The notes: generated by a model from the letters alone, not told the origin. A stretch of DNA of 64,000 nt from Streptomyces sp. MUM 203J (GCF_022414595.1 NZ_JADWYO010000005.1:1-64000); one strand, 5' to 3'. Positions 8,629 to 17,602 are shown, numbered from the stretch's first letter. Numbers and translations are program-made.

Positions 8629-8826
8629 GACGCGGTGCCGGGGCCGGCCGCGGGCGGGGTGCCCCGCGGCACGGAACCGGGGACGGGCCCTCGCGTCGAG
8701 CGGTCGGATTCAAGCCCATCCGGAGACCGGGACGGAGCCTTGGGGAACACACCCCCCGCGACCACCCGGCCGTCGGGGCACGACCAGCGCCGATCAGGTG
8801 AAGGGTGTGGCCGGTACCCTTTCGGT

Positions 8827-9234
8827 ATGAGTGCCGCACCGCGTACCGGCAGGCCACCCGCACCCCGCGGACGCCTGCGCCGCCTGCTGGACCGGTTGTC
8901 CGGCCCGCAGGACGGGCAGGAGCCGGACCGGCTCCCGGACCACGAGGAGCCCACGGACTGCACCCGTATCTCGGACTGCGGCGACCGTCAGATCGTCAAG
9001 GTCACTGGTACCTTGCGCACGGTCACCCTGCGCCCACGGGCCGGCGTCCCCGCGCTGGAGGCGGAACTCTTCGACGGCACCGCCCCGCTGGACGTGGTGT
9101 GGCTTGGCCGGCGTTCGATCGTTGGCATAGAGCCGGGCCGTGGCCTCACCGCCTCGGGCCGGATCTGCATCAGCCAGGGCCGAAGGGTCCTCTTCAATCC
9201 GAAATACGAACTCCGACCGCTCGGACAGGAGTAG
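8827..9234 (+). CDS. OB-fold nucleic-acid-binding protein
   Basis: A 135-residue protein. The first 45 residues are basic and disordered. Residues about 46-133 form a small beta-barrel pattern of the OB-fold tRNA/helicase anticodon-binding type (VKVTGTLRTVTLRP, LEAELFDGTAPLDVVWLGRRSIVGIEPGRGLTASGRI). The ATG at 8827 has no clear ribosome binding site and may be leaderless or weakly translated. It ends 3 bp before the DUF3159 gene; this OB-fold/DUF3159 pair is a known actinobacterial arrangement. The role is unknown beyond probable nucleic acid binding. Confidence 0.75.
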   Translation: MSAAPRTGRPPAPRGRLRRLLDRLSGPQDGQEPDRLPDHEEPTDCTRISDCGDRQIVKVTGTLRTVTLRPRAGVPALEAELFDGTAPLDVVWLGRRSIVGIEPGRGLTASGRICISQGRRVLFNPKYELRPLGQE

Positions 9235-9237
9235 CCG

Positions 9238-10050
9238 GTGACGCCACTCGACAGGCCGACCACCGAACAGGACGGCGCGGACCGCGCCCGCCAGCAGGGC
9301 CCAGCGGGCCACGGGACCAGCCCGGAGGGACCCGACCAGGACAAGGACGCCAAGGCGGTGACCGAGGCCGCGCTCTTCGACGCCTTCGGCGGACTGCGCG
9401 GCATGGTGGAGACGGTCCTGCCCGGCCTCCTCTTCGTCACGATCTTCACGATCAACAAGGACCTGCACATCTCGGCCCTCGCCGCGCTCGGCGTGTCCGT
9501 ACTGCTCGTCCTGGTCCGGCTGATCCGCCGGGACACCGTGAAGCACGCGTTCAGCGGCGTCTTCGGCGTGGCCTTCGGTGTGGTCTTCGCGATGATGACC
9601 GGCAACGCGAAGGACTTCTACCTGCCAGGCATGCTCTACACGCTGGGCCTGGCCATCGCGTACATCGCCACCACCCTCGCGGGCGCCCCGCTCATCGGGC
9701 TGATCCTGGGCCCGATCTTCAAGGAGAACCTCTCCTGGCGCACCCGCAACCCCGGCCGCAAGAAGGCGTACGCCAAGGCCAGCTGGGCCTGGGGCCTGAT
9801 CCTGCTGGCCAAGTGCGCGATCCTCTTCCCGCTCTACTGGTGGGCCGACACCACACAGCTCGGCTGGGTGCTGGTCGCGCTGAAGATCCCGCCGTTCCTG
9901 CTGGCCGTCTACCTGACCTGGGTGTTCCTCGCCAAGGCGCCGCCGCCGATCGACGTGTTCGCGGAGATGGAGGCGGCCGAGCGGGCCGAACAGGAGAAGG
10001 AGGCGGCCGAGGCCGCGCGCGCGGTGCCACCGCGCGAACGGGAGGCCTGA
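9238..10050 (+). CDS. DUF3159 family integral membrane protein
   Basis: A 270-residue protein of the DUF3159 family. After a charged N-terminal region (1-40) come about six transmembrane helices, starting at ALFDAFGGLRGMVETVLPGLLFVTIFTI and ending near residue 245 (FLLAVYLTWVFLA). The charged helical C-terminal tail (EMEAAERAEQEKEAAEAARA) is probably cytoplasmic. The motif GGxRGMxExxLP is typical of the family. Start GTG 9238 lies 3 bp after the OB-fold gene. Function is unknown; the conserved pairing suggests a shared role at the membrane. Confidence 0.8.
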   Translation: MTPLDRPTTEQDGADRARQQGPAGHGTSPEGPDQDKDAKAVTEAALFDAFGGLRGMVETVLPGLLFVTIFTINKDLHISALAALGVSVLLVLVRLIRRDTVKHAFSGVFGVAFGVVFAMMTGNAKDFYLPGMLYTLGLAIAYIATTLAGAPLIGLILGPIFKENLSWRTRNPGRKKAYAKASWAWGLILLAKCAILFPLYWWADTTQLGWVLVALKIPPFLLAVYLTWVFLAKAPPPIDVFAEMEAAERAEQEKEAAEAARAVPPREREA

Positions 10051-10323
10051 GCCCCGGGGGCCGTGCCTCGCCCTTCCGGTCCGGTACGGCTCCGAGGGCT
10101 GTGGCCCCGGATCGCGTGAGGCTGCGGGGGACCGGACCCCGGGGTGCCGCACGGCTCGGACAGGTGCGCTCCTCGATCCCGTAAGGCCCGGACGGGCGGG
10201 CCGCCCGCCCCCGTACGGCTCCGAAGAGCGCCACACCCGTGTCCGGGCCGAGGACCGGAAGCCCGCCCGTCGGCCGTGCCACGGCGGGGCCCCGCCCCAC
10301 CTCCGTGCCGGAGGAGCCCGCCC

Positions 10324-10986
10324 CTACCGTCGTACCGACAGCAGCTCCTCCAGCTGCTCCTCCCGGGCCTGGGCGGCGACGAAGAGCAGTTCGTCGCCCG
10401 GCTCCAGGGTTTCGTCCGGGCTCGGCGTCAGTACGCGCGGGCCACGGATGATCGTCACCAGCGAGGTGTCCTGCGGCCAGGCCACCTCGCCGATCCGCGT
10501 ACCGGCCAAGGCGGACTCCGGCGGCAGGGTCAGCTCGACGAGGTTCGCGTCGCCATGGCTGAAGCGCAGCAGCCGCACCAGGTCACCGACGCTCACCGCC
10601 TCCTCCACCAGCGCCGACATCAGCCGCGGCGTCGACACGGCCACGTCCACGCCCCACGCCTCGTTGAACAGCCACTCGTTCTTGGGGTTGTTCACCCGTG
10701 CGACGACCCGGGGCACCCCGTACTCGGTCTTGGCCAGCAGCGACACGACCAGGTTCACCTTGTCGTCCCCGGTCGCCGCGATGACCACGTTGCAGCGCTC
10801 CAGCACCGCCTCGTCCAGCGACGTGATCTCGCAGGCGTCGGCCAGCAGCCACTCCGCCATCGGCACGCGCTCCACCGAGATGGCCGTCGGCGCCTTGTCG
10901 ATCAGCAGTACCTCGTGACCGTTCTCCAGCAGCTCACCGGCGATGGACCGGCCCACCGCGCCCGCGCCCGCGATCGCGACCCGCAT
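10324..10986 (-). CDS. TrkA-type potassium channel regulatory subunit
   Basis: A 220-residue cytoplasmic protein with an N-terminal TrkA-N (RCK) Rossmann domain and a C-terminal TrkA-C domain. The nucleotide-binding GAGAVG motif is at residues 7-12, with an acidic residue at the end of strand 2 (LLIDKA) that fits NAD(H) binding. TrkA-C covers about residues 135-215. Such proteins gate potassium uptake by Trk/Ktr channels in response to nucleotide. The start codon overlaps the stop of the neighbouring trkA gene by 1 bp (TGATG), so the two are co-translated and may form a hetero-oligomer. No channel subunit is in the window. Confidence 0.85.
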   Translation of the reverse strand: MRVAIAGAGAVGRSIAGELLENGHEVLLIDKAPTAISVERVPMAEWLLADACEITSLDEAVLERCNVVIAATGDDKVNLVVSLLAKTEYGVPRVVARVNNPKNEWLFNEAWGVDVAVSTPRLMSALVEEAVSVGDLVRLLRFSHGDANLVELTLPPESALAGTRIGEVAWPQDTSLVTIIRGPRVLTPSPDETLEPGDELLFVAAQAREEQLEELLSVRR

Positions 10987-11666
10987 CAGCGGCCTCCGTC
11001 CCGTTCCGGTTGCCCCGGCCCGCGGTCGAACGCCGCCTCGACCCGCTCGACCTCGTCCGTCCGCATCATCACGTGCACCAGATCACCTTCCTGCAGCACC
11101 GTCTGGGAGGTCGGCAGGACGGCTTCGCCCAGCCGGGTCAGAAACGCGACCCGCACCCCCGTCTCCTCCTGGAGCCTGCTCACCTTGTGGCCGATCCAGG
11201 CGGTCGACGTGTGCACCTCCGCGAGCTGCACCCCGCCGCTCGGATCCCGCCACAGCGGCTCGGCGCCCGAGGGCAGCAGCCGGCGCAGCATCTGGTCGGC
11301 GGTCCACCGGACCGTGGCGACCGTCGGGATGCCCAGCCGCTGGTACACCTCGGCACGGCGGGGGTCGTAGATCCGGGCCGCGACGTTCTCGATGCCGAAC
11401 ATCTCGCGGGCCACCCGGGCCGCGATGATGTTGGAGTTGTCACCGCTGCTGACCGCGGCGAACGCCCCGGCCTCCTCGATGCCCGCCTCACGCAGGGTGT
11501 CCTGGTCGAAGCCCACCCCGGTCACCCGGCGCCCGCCGAAGCCGGACCCCAGCCGGCGGAAGGCCGTGGGGTCCTGGTCGATGACGGCGATGGTGTGCCC
11601 CTGCCGCTCCAGGGCCTGCGCGAGGGCCGCGCCGACGCGCCCGCACCCCATGATCACAATGTGCAC
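10986..11666 (-). CDS. TrkA-type potassium channel regulatory subunit
   Basis: A 226-residue paralogue of the adjacent TrkA protein, transcribed first. GCGRVG at residues 7-12 is the nucleotide-binding loop, and the acidic residue after strand 2 (IAVIDQD) again suggests NAD(H). A TrkA-C domain occupies about residues 135-215 (GVQLAEVHTSTAWIGHKVSRL, LQEGDLVHVMM). Two single-domain TrkA proteins encoded back to back resemble a full-length two-lobed TrkA split in two. The intergenic space to the methyltransferase gene is 145 bp, so divergent promoters are expected there. Confidence 0.85.
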   Translation of the reverse strand: MHIVIMGCGRVGAALAQALERQGHTIAVIDQDPTAFRRLGSGFGGRRVTGVGFDQDTLREAGIEEAGAFAAVSSGDNSNIIAARVAREMFGIENVAARIYDPRRAEVYQRLGIPTVATVRWTADQMLRRLLPSGAEPLWRDPSGGVQLAEVHTSTAWIGHKVSRLQEETGVRVAFLTRLGEAVLPTSQTVLQEGDLVHVMMRTDEVERVEAAFDRGPGQPERDGGR

Positions 11667-11811
11667 GCTGCCCTACCCCGTACTCCCGCTGCCAGTGGTC
11701 ACCGTCAGGCATGAGCTTATGCCCCGAACCCCTCTCTGCAGGGACGTAGACTGGTGGGCTGTCGCGGCTTCACGGCCGCTCACCCCCTAGACCCTCTGGA
11801 GTCACCCCGCC

Positions 11812-13140
11812 ATGCCGAACGCACCCGAGTCCTCGCTGGTCGGGGAGGAGTACGAGGTCGAGGTCGGCCCCGTCGCGCATGGCGGCCACTGCATCGCCCG
11901 CACAGCGGAGGGCCGCGTCCTGTTCGTCCGGCACACGCTGCCGGGCGAGCGGGTGGTCGCCCGTGTCACGGAGGGAGACGAGGGCTCCCGCTTCCTGCGC
12001 GCCGACGCGGTCAGGATCCTGGAGCCGTCCAAGGACCGCATCGACGCACCCTGCCGCTTCGCGGGCCCGGGCCGCTGCGGCGGCTGCGACTGGCAGCACG
12101 CCAAGCCGGGCGCGCAGCGCCGCCTGAAGGCCGAGGTGATCGAGGAGCAGCTGCGCCGCCTCGCGGGCCTGACCCCGGAGGAGGCCGGCTGGGACGGCAC
12201 GGTGGTCCCGGCGGAGGGCGACAAGCTCCCGGCGGGCGACGTGCCGCAGTGGCGTACGCGCGTCCAGTACGCGATCGACCCCGGAGGCCGGGTGGGCCTG
12301 CGCCGCCACCGCTCGCACGAGGTGGAACCGGTCGACCACTGCATGATCGCCGCGCAGGGTGTGACCGAGCTGGGCATCGAGAAGCGCCAGTGGCCCGGTA
12401 TGGCGACGGTCGAGGCGATCGCGGCGACGGGCTCGCAGGACCGCCAGGTGATCCTGACCCCGAAGCCGGGTGCCCGCCTCCCCCTGGTCGAGCTCGACCG
12501 GCCGGTCTCCGTCCTCCGCGTCCACGAGAAGGACGGCAGCATCCACCGCGTCCACGGCCGCCCGTTCGTCCGCGAGCGCGCCGACGACCGTACCTACCGG
12601 GTCGGCAACGGCGGCTTCTGGCAGGTCCACCCGAAGGCCGCCGACACCCTGGTCCGCGCGGTCATGCAGGGCCTGCTCCCGCGCAAGGGCGACACCGCGC
12701 TGGACCTCTACTGTGGCGTCGGCCTCTTCGCCGGGGCCCTCGCGGACCGCGTCGGCGAGAAGGGCGCGGTCCTGGGCATCGAGTCCGGCAAGCGCGCGGT
12801 CCAGGACGCCCGCCACAACCTGGAGGGCTTCCCACGCGTCCGCATCGAGCAGGGCAAGGTCGAGTCGGCCCTGCCCCGCACTGGCATCACCGAGGTCGAC
12901 CTCGTCGTCCTGGACCCGCCCCGCGCAGGCGCCGGCAAGCAGACCGTCCACCACCTGTCCACCCTCGGCGCCCGCCGCATCGCCTACGTCGCCTGCGACC
13001 CGGCCGCCCTGGCCCGCGACCTCGCCTACTTCCGCGAGGCGGGCTACCGGCCCCGTACGCTGCGGGCTTTCGATCTGTTCCCGATGACCCACCACGTGGA
13101 GTGTGTCGCCATCCTCGAACCGGCCGCAAAGGGCTCCTGA
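11812..13140 (+). CDS. TRAM-domain class I RNA (uracil-5-)-methyltransferase
   Basis: A 442-residue SAM-dependent RNA methyltransferase of the RlmD/TrmA family. The N-terminal TRAM domain (about 8-65) binds RNA. The cysteine set CRFAGPGRCGGCDW (about 81-94) looks like the iron-sulfur cluster motif of RlmD-type enzymes. The SAM-binding loop is LDLYCGVGLFAG (about 301), followed by VVLDPPRAG (about 366) and the catalytic cysteine in YVACDP (about 396). It should methylate C5 of a uridine in rRNA or tRNA; which one cannot be decided. Its last 17 codons form the left boundary of a genomic island: a diverged second copy of these codons lies at 19842-19892. Confidence 0.9.
   Translation: MPNAPESSLVGEEYEVEVGPVAHGGHCIARTAEGRVLFVRHTLPGERVVARVTEGDEGSRFLRADAVRILEPSKDRIDAPCRFAGPGRCGGCDWQHAKPGAQRRLKAEVIEEQLRRLAGLTPEEAGWDGTVVPAEGDKLPAGDVPQWRTRVQYAIDPGGRVGLRRHRSHEVEPVDHCMIAAQGVTELGIEKRQWPGMATVEAIAATGSQDRQVILTPKPGARLPLVELDRPVSVLRVHEKDGSIHRVHGRPFVRERADDRTYRVGNGGFWQVHPKAADTLVRAVMQGLLPRKGDTALDLYCGVGLFAGALADRVGEKGAVLGIESGKRAVQDARHNLEGFPRVRIEQGKVESALPRTGITEVDLVVLDPPRAGAGKQTVHHLSTLGARRIAYVACDPAALARDLAYFREAGYRPRTLRAFDLFPMTHHVECVAILEPAAKGS
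13090..13140 (+). repeat. Left attachment-site-like repeat (3' end of the methyltransferase gene)
   Basis: The last 51 bp of the methyltransferase gene, beginning CACCACGTGGAGTG, recur at 19842-19892 with 41 of 51 positions identical. Both copies are in the same orientation and encode nearly the same peptide ending (HHVECVAILEP then A/L, AKG, S/H, stop). A duplicated 3' gene end flanking foreign DNA is the classic footprint of site-specific integration that restores the target gene's reading frame. Which copy is the original cannot be told without an uninterrupted relative. Confidence 0.75.
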
Positions 13141-13436
13141 CCTGCGGTTTTACCCGTGCGCATTATGTGCGTTGTGGGCGTTACGGGCGATATCTTGACG
13201 CTGAAATGACGCTCGTGACGCTCATTTGACGCTCGTTCTGATGGGGCGTCAGTGGATTGTCGAGGAGGGCCGGTCCGCGGCGCGCACCGATGAACAGACG
13301 CGCTGCGGCGAAAGCGATGGAGCACGGCGAGCGAGGCTCGTCGGCTCCGTTTCGCTCTCGTGCGCTCGATGAGGAAGCGTTGCCGTCCATTGCCTGAGAA
13401 GGCAGTGCCTATCGCCTCGACGCGCGGCTAATATCC
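13138..13436 (+). repeat. Arm-like repeat, copy 1, with phased TGACGCT motifs and a 60-bp perfect repeat
   Basis: This gene-free stretch resembles 17368-17602. Shared parts are the opening (CTGACCTG then GGTTTT), GTGGGCGTTACGGGCGATAT, an array of TGACGCT motifs, and a 60-bp block at 13377-13436 that is identical to 17543-17602. The four TGACGCT motifs start at 13196, 13207, 13216 and 13227, that is 9-11 bp apart, so they present on one DNA face. The 60-bp block contains an imperfect stem (CATTGCCT/AGGCAGTG, 13388-13407). Such phased repeats beside an insertion target resemble arm-type binding sites for an integrase or directionality factor, but that is an inference. Confidence 0.65.
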
Positions 13437-13503
13437 AGATCTCAGGTACCGGCATGCGTCCGGCCTCTGGCCTGCTGCACGTCTGAAGGAGATCGGAAGC
13501 CCG

Positions 13504-15492
13504 GTGAGCAGTGCTCGTTCTGGTGGGCGGGTGCTGGCTGCCCACCCCGGTGACCCCAAGCGCGTCGGCCCCTACCGGATCATCGGGCGCCTCGGCTCAG
13601 GGGGCATGGGCACGGTGTACGCCGGCCTCGACGCCGCCGGTCTACGGGTCGCGGTCAAGGTCGTCCATCCTGCCCAGGCGGACGACGCGGAGTTCCGGGC
13701 GCGCTTCCGTCGAGAAGTGCAGCTCTCCGCCCGTGTCCAGGGCCCCTGCCTCATACCTCTGATCGCGGCTGACGCCGAAGCGCCGTCACCGTGGCTGGCC
13801 ACTGCCTATGCCCCAGGGCTCACCCTCGATCGGTACATCGCCGCGCACGGGCCGCTGGCCGGTGGAACCCTCTACGCCTTTGCTGCGGGCACAGCCCAGG
13901 CTCTCGCAGCCATTCACGCGGCGGGTGTCGTCCACCGGGACGTCAAGCCGCAGAACGTCATCCTGACCCCGGTCGGTCCCCGAGTCCTGGACTTCGGCAT
14001 CGCTCATGCCGCCGACGGCACATCCGTGACGCGCACCGGCATTCTGACCGGCACCCCAGGCTGGATCAGCCCTGAGCACTACCGCACCGGTACGACGGGT
14101 CCCGAGGGCGACATGTTCGTCTGGGGGGCCCTTATAGCCTTCGCAGCCACCGGTTGTGCGCCCTTCGGCGGGGGAGCCCCCGACGCGGTCGCCTACCGGG
14201 TCATGTCCGAGGATCCTGATCTGCGTGGCCTTCCCGGCGAACTCCACGCCGTCGTGAGCAGCGCTCTCGCCAAGGAGCCGGGGGACCGAGTCACCGCGTG
14301 GGACGCCGCCGAGACATGTGTCGCCCTCCTCGCAGCACAGGCCACACAGGTCGCGCCGCCCGGTGCGGAACCGACACTGGTGGGCGATCTCGTCGCTGCC
14401 CAGTGGGCTGTTCCCACTCTGGACGACCCGAACTGGATACGTCCTGCCCGTTCCAGCAGACGACTCGTCGGCATCGCGGCGGTGGTGGGCACTGTCATAG
14501 GTGGCCTGGCGGGTGGAGCGCTGGCCCTGCAGCCCGACAAGACGGAGACGACTTCGACGAGTTCCCGCCCTCCCGCCAGCGCATCCCCCAGCCAGACCGC
14601 CACCATGCCGGCTTCCGCTTCACCCGCAGCGAGCTCCCAGGCTGTGGTGGAAGCCGCGTCATCCCCTACTCCTGCGAACGCGGATGAGGCGACGATCGCC
14701 ACGTGGCGTGCGGCCCGTCGAGCCAAGGGGGAGGCGGAGATCGAGACCGAGGCCGCACTCGGACACGACCTCAGCTACGGCATGGGCGAGGAGTACAACT
14801 ACAGCGGTCAGTACGACGTGGGCTACGCCCCGGCCCAGAGAGAGCTCTACATAGCCATCAGCGGTCCGGCCATGGAGTCTCGCGTCGTGCAGGGAGTGGC
14901 CAAGAACGCCTGCCTCACCTTGCGCATGATGGCGGGCATCTACAAGTCCCTTCCGTACGACGAGTACGTCCTGGTCGACAACACCACGTCCACGGCGCCG
15001 GCGATCGTGTGGGAGGACGACTTCCGCGCCAACACCGGCTGCATCACGCAGACCATCGACCGCACCGCCGCCGACCCCGGGCAGGAGCCGAGCTGGCACC
15101 CCACCGAAGAAGGACTGGCCGCGGCCCAGATTCCCAGCGTCGACAAGCGCGAAATCAGAGTGGCAACCGAGGCGGTCCACCAGCTCTTTGTCGACTGGAA
15201 CGCCAACTCCCGTCTGTTCGAAGACCCCCGCTATATCAGCGACGAGAACACCAGCATCGGCTTCGCTCCGCACGAAGGCGTGATGTACGTGTGGGCCGCG
15301 AAGCCCGAGTGGGACCAGAGCACGCGAGAGGAGTGGGCAGAGGCCGCCGCCAGCGTGGCCTGCCGGACTGTTCTCGCGGAATCTCGCGCGGGGCAGGGAT
15401 GGGGCTACGCGCAGCACGCCGTGGCGGTCCTCGACGGCGCTGGAGGTACGGAGTTCCTTCGCTGGGGCACGGCCGGTAGCTGCACGAGCTGA
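13504..15492 (+). CDS. Membrane-anchored Ser/Thr protein kinase with extracytoplasmic domain
   Basis: A 662-residue Hanks-type kinase. Catalytic features are present: glycine-rich loop GSGGMG (31-36), Lys52, HRDVKPQN (144-151) with Asp146, and DFG (163-165). The kinase domain ends near residue 280. One transmembrane helix at about 321-342 is followed by a Ser/Thr/Ala/Pro-rich stalk and a roughly 280-residue extracytoplasmic domain of no family I recognise, rich in acidic and aromatic residues and with several cysteines. Start GTG 13504 follows GAAGGAG/GGAAG. It is the only gene of the first island segment apart from the IS. Kinase cargo on islands can serve signalling or defence; nothing here decides which. 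Confidence 0.85.
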   Translation: MSSARSGGRVLAAHPGDPKRVGPYRIIGRLGSGGMGTVYAGLDAAGLRVAVKVVHPAQADDAEFRARFRREVQLSARVQGPCLIPLIAADAEAPSPWLATAYAPGLTLDRYIAAHGPLAGGTLYAFAAGTAQALAAIHAAGVVHRDVKPQNVILTPVGPRVLDFGIAHAADGTSVTRTGILTGTPGWISPEHYRTGTTGPEGDMFVWGALIAFAATGCAPFGGGAPDAVAYRVMSEDPDLRGLPGELHAVVSSALAKEPGDRVTAWDAAETCVALLAAQATQVAPPGAEPTLVGDLVAAQWAVPTLDDPNWIRPARSSRRLVGIAAVVGTVIGGLAGGALALQPDKTETTSTSSRPPASASPSQTATMPASASPAASSQAVVEAASSPTPANADEATIATWRAARRAKGEAEIETEAALGHDLSYGMGEEYNYSGQYDVGYAPAQRELYIAISGPAMESRVVQGVAKNACLTLRMMAGIYKSLPYDEYVLVDNTTSTAPAIVWEDDFRANTGCITQTIDRTAADPGQEPSWHPTEEGLAAAQIPSVDKREIRVATEAVHQLFVDWNANSRLFEDPRYISDENTSIGFAPHEGVMYVWAAKPEWDQSTREEWAEAAASVACRTVLAESRAGQGWGYAQHAVAVLDGAGGTEFLRWGTAGSCTS

Positions 15493-16112
15493 CCTTCCCT
15501 CGGCCCTCCATGGTTGCGTCCGGTGGAGGTCAGCCGAAGGCGACGTTTGTAGAAGCCGAACGCAGGACCTTGGGCCTGCCAGCCCAGCGAGTGCACCCCG
15601 CTGGGCTGCCCATGAGGTTCGGTGACGTTCTAACCGGAGCCCTACACCCTTTGATGTGCCGCGCAGTTTCGCTGCCGAGTGCTTAGAAGGCGCTGGGTGG
15701 GTGGGGGAGTGGGGTGGCTCTGACCTGCACGGACGTCCTGTGTGGCTGATGGGCAACGAAAAGTTCAGCCGTTTTCGGGACGGCAGCGAGGGGTGCGCGC
15801 TCCGAGGGGCGATGGGCCCCCGGCCTCAGCTGCGCTGCGTTGGGATGCTCGGGTTGGTGTGCGGGGCCATGCGACTGTTGCTCAACATCCCGTTGTGCCG
15901 GCCCCGCAGGTGGCGGAGGAGGAGGGTTGCCGTGAGGTCTCCAACGGGCATGTTGGACTCGAATGCGGCCTGGCAGTTCTCGTCAGCCCCATCACGGGCT
16001 TGCGTGCAACGCTATGATCGGTTGATCGCGCAATATCCGGCATGTCTGCCAGAGGAGGCATGTTGTTGCATCAGCCCGTTCACTCCTCCAATCTCCGGGG
16101 TCTGCCGCACGA
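15493..16112. other. Gene-free island DNA upstream of the IS element
   Basis: This 620-bp stretch has a lower GC content and noticeably less G/C bias than neighbouring genes. The open frames in it (for example one on the plus strand from about 15656) have irregular composition and no homology I recognise. It may hold remains of older insertions. No RNA gene was recognised. Confidence 0.4.
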
Positions 16113-16166
16113 TCGGGTGACATCTGAAGTGGCTTGCCTTGTTGGGCAGGTGGGAAGGATGTCGCT

Positions 16167-16475
16167 GTGCCGAAGCCTTGTCCGGAAGAGTTCCGCCAGG
16201 ACGTCGTGCGGGTTGCGCGGAAGGTTGGTCCGGGTGTGACGGTCGAGCAGGTCGCCACCGATGTCGGGGTTCATCCGATGACGTTGTGGAAGTGGATGCG
16301 CCGGGCGGACATCGACGACGGCTCCAGGCCGGGTACGTCCAGTCGGGAGAGCGTGGAGCTGCGGGAGGCACGTGGGCGGATCAAGCTGCTGGAGCAGGAG
16401 AACGAGGTCCTGCGGCGGGCCGCGGCCTATCTGTCGCAGGCGCATCTGCCGGGAAAAGGATCTACCCGCTCGTGA
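16167..16475 (+). CDS. IS3-family transposase OrfA (HTH protein)
   Basis: A 102-residue protein with an N-terminal helix-turn-helix ([23 protein letters not shown], here about residues 20-42) that binds the IS ends, and a C-terminal leucine-zipper-like helix ([29 protein letters not shown]) for dimerisation. This is the standard OrfA of IS3-family elements. GTG 16167 is chosen because protein-like sequence begins there with an AAGGATG ribosome-binding stretch upstream. Near its end the sequence GGGAAAAGG (16451-16459) would allow ribosomes to slip back one base into orfB and give the OrfAB transposase. Confidence 0.85.
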   Translation: MPKPCPEEFRQDVVRVARKVGPGVTVEQVATDVGVHPMTLWKWMRRADIDDGSRPGTSSRESVELREARGRIKLLEQENEVLRRAAAYLSQAHLPGKGSTRS

Positions 16476-17329
16476 AGGAGCTGGCCGGGGACGGGGTGCC
16501 CGTCGCGGAGGCGTGCCGGGTGCTGAAGCTCGCGAGGCAGCCTTACGACCGCTGGCTCGACAAGCCGGTGGCCGAGGCCGTCCTCGCCCAGGGGTATCGG
16601 GCGAACGTGCTTTTCGACGCTCACCGCGAGGACCTGGAGTTCGGCTACCGGTTCCTGGCCGATGAAGCACGCGATGCCGGGGTGTCGATGGGGGACCGGA
16701 CGGCGTGGCGGATCTGCCGGGACAACCGCTGGTGGAGCGTGTTCGGCAAGAGACGCGGCCGCGGCGGTAAAACCGGCCCGCCGGTCCACGACGATCTCGT
16801 CCGTCGTGACTTCACCGCGAGCGGCCCGAACCGGCTGTGGCTCGCCGACATCACCGAGCACGCCACGGGTGAGGGGAAGCTGTACCTCTGCGCGATCAAG
16901 GATGTCTTCAGCAACAGGATCGTGGGCTACTCCATCGACGCGCGGATGAAGTCCCGCCTGGCCGTGACCGCCCTGGAAACCGCCGTGGCCCGGCGCGAAT
17001 ACGTCGACGGGTGCATCCTGCACACCGATCGCGGATCGCAGTTCCGGTCCCGGAAGTTCGTCCGGGCACTCGACCGCCACCGGATGGCCGGATCGATAGG
17101 GAGAGTCGGGGCAGCCGGCGACAACGCGGCCATGGAGTTCTTCTTCAGCCTGTTGCAGAAGAACGTCCTCGACCGCCGCAGCTGGACCACCCGCGAGGAG
17201 CTGCGGATCGCCATCGTGACCTGGATCGAGCGGACCTACCACCGACGCCGCCGACAAGCCGCACTCGGCCGCCTGACCCCCGTCGAATACGAGACCGTCA
17301 AGACCACACCGGCCCTCCAGGCCGCGTGA
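16472..17329 (+). CDS. IS3-family transposase OrfB (DDE catalytic domain)
   Basis: A 285-residue catalytic part of the transposase, starting at GTG 16472 if made alone; the same frame is open upstream through the slip site at 16454-16458, so it is probably made mainly as an OrfAB fusion by -1 frameshifting. An HTH_21-like region comes first (about 40-90). The rve-type integrase core then shows the DDE triad: Asp in LWLADITEH, Asp in LHTDRGSQF and Glu in [16 protein letters not shown]. Where relatives usually have AMESFF, this copy has AMEFFF; the catalytic Glu is kept. The C-terminus ([20 protein letters not shown]) is typical. Confidence 0.9.
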   Translation: MKELAGDGVPVAEACRVLKLARQPYDRWLDKPVAEAVLAQGYRANVLFDAHREDLEFGYRFLADEARDAGVSMGDRTAWRICRDNRWWSVFGKRRGRGGKTGPPVHDDLVRRDFTASGPNRLWLADITEHATGEGKLYLCAIKDVFSNRIVGYSIDARMKSRLAVTALETAVARREYVDGCILHTDRGSQFRSRKFVRALDRHRMAGSIGRVGAAGDNAAMEFFFSLLQKNVLDRRSWTTREELRIAIVTWIERTYHRRRRQAALGRLTPVEYETVKTTPALQAA

Positions 17330-17367
17330 CCGAACCTGTCACCCGAACCTGCACCAGACCCGAAGGA

Positions 17368-17602
17368 CACCTGACCTGGGGTTTTGTGGGTGGGCTTGAT
17401 GCGCGGTGTGGGCGTTACGGGCGATATTCTGACGCTGAGATGACGCTCAGTTGACACTTTTTCTGATGGGCAGTCAGAATGCCGTTGGGGGGGAGGGTCG
17501 GACCGCAGTGCTCCGTCTTGCTCCTGCGCTCTCGAAGGAGAGGCGTTGCCGTCCATTGCCTGAGAAGGCAGTGCCTATCGCCTCGACGCGCGGCTAATAT
17601 CC
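17368..17602 (+). repeat. Arm-like repeat, copy 2
   Basis: Second copy of the sequence at 13138-13436, shorter by about 65 bp because a middle part is missing. It carries ACCTGACCTGGGGTTTT, GTGGGCGTTACGGGCGATAT, TGACGCT at 17430 and 17441 and a variant TGACACT at 17452 (exactly 11 bp apart), and the 60-bp block at 17543-17602 identical to copy 1. Its position between the IS and the DUF2075 gene suggests that the island is two units joined in tandem, each starting with this sequence. Unlike the outer copies it has no methyltransferase gene end. Confidence 0.65.

Larger units (their letters stand above)
16113..17346 (+). mobile_element. IS3-family insertion sequence
   Basis: An IS3-family element with two overlapping transposase frames. 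A 10-bp inverted repeat, TCGGGTGACA at 16113-16122 and TGTCACCCGA at 17337-17346, brackets both frames and is taken as the likely ends; the match does not extend further and no target-site duplication is evident, so the ends are provisional. orfA and orfB are in 0 and -1 register with an A-rich slip site at their junction. The frames look intact, so the element may be active. It lies between the kinase gene and the second arm-like repeat of the island. Confidence 0.65.

Noticed and set aside
13196..13233. TGACGCT array considered as replication iterons or a CRISPR
   Set aside because: Only four 7-bp units, no replication initiator gene and no AT-rich unwinding region; units are far too short and unspaced for CRISPR. 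Association with island borders favours a recombination-related role.
15656..16120. 154-codon plus-strand frame in the island before the IS
   Set aside because: Irregular composition, no ribosome binding site, no recognisable motif, and it runs into the IS left end.
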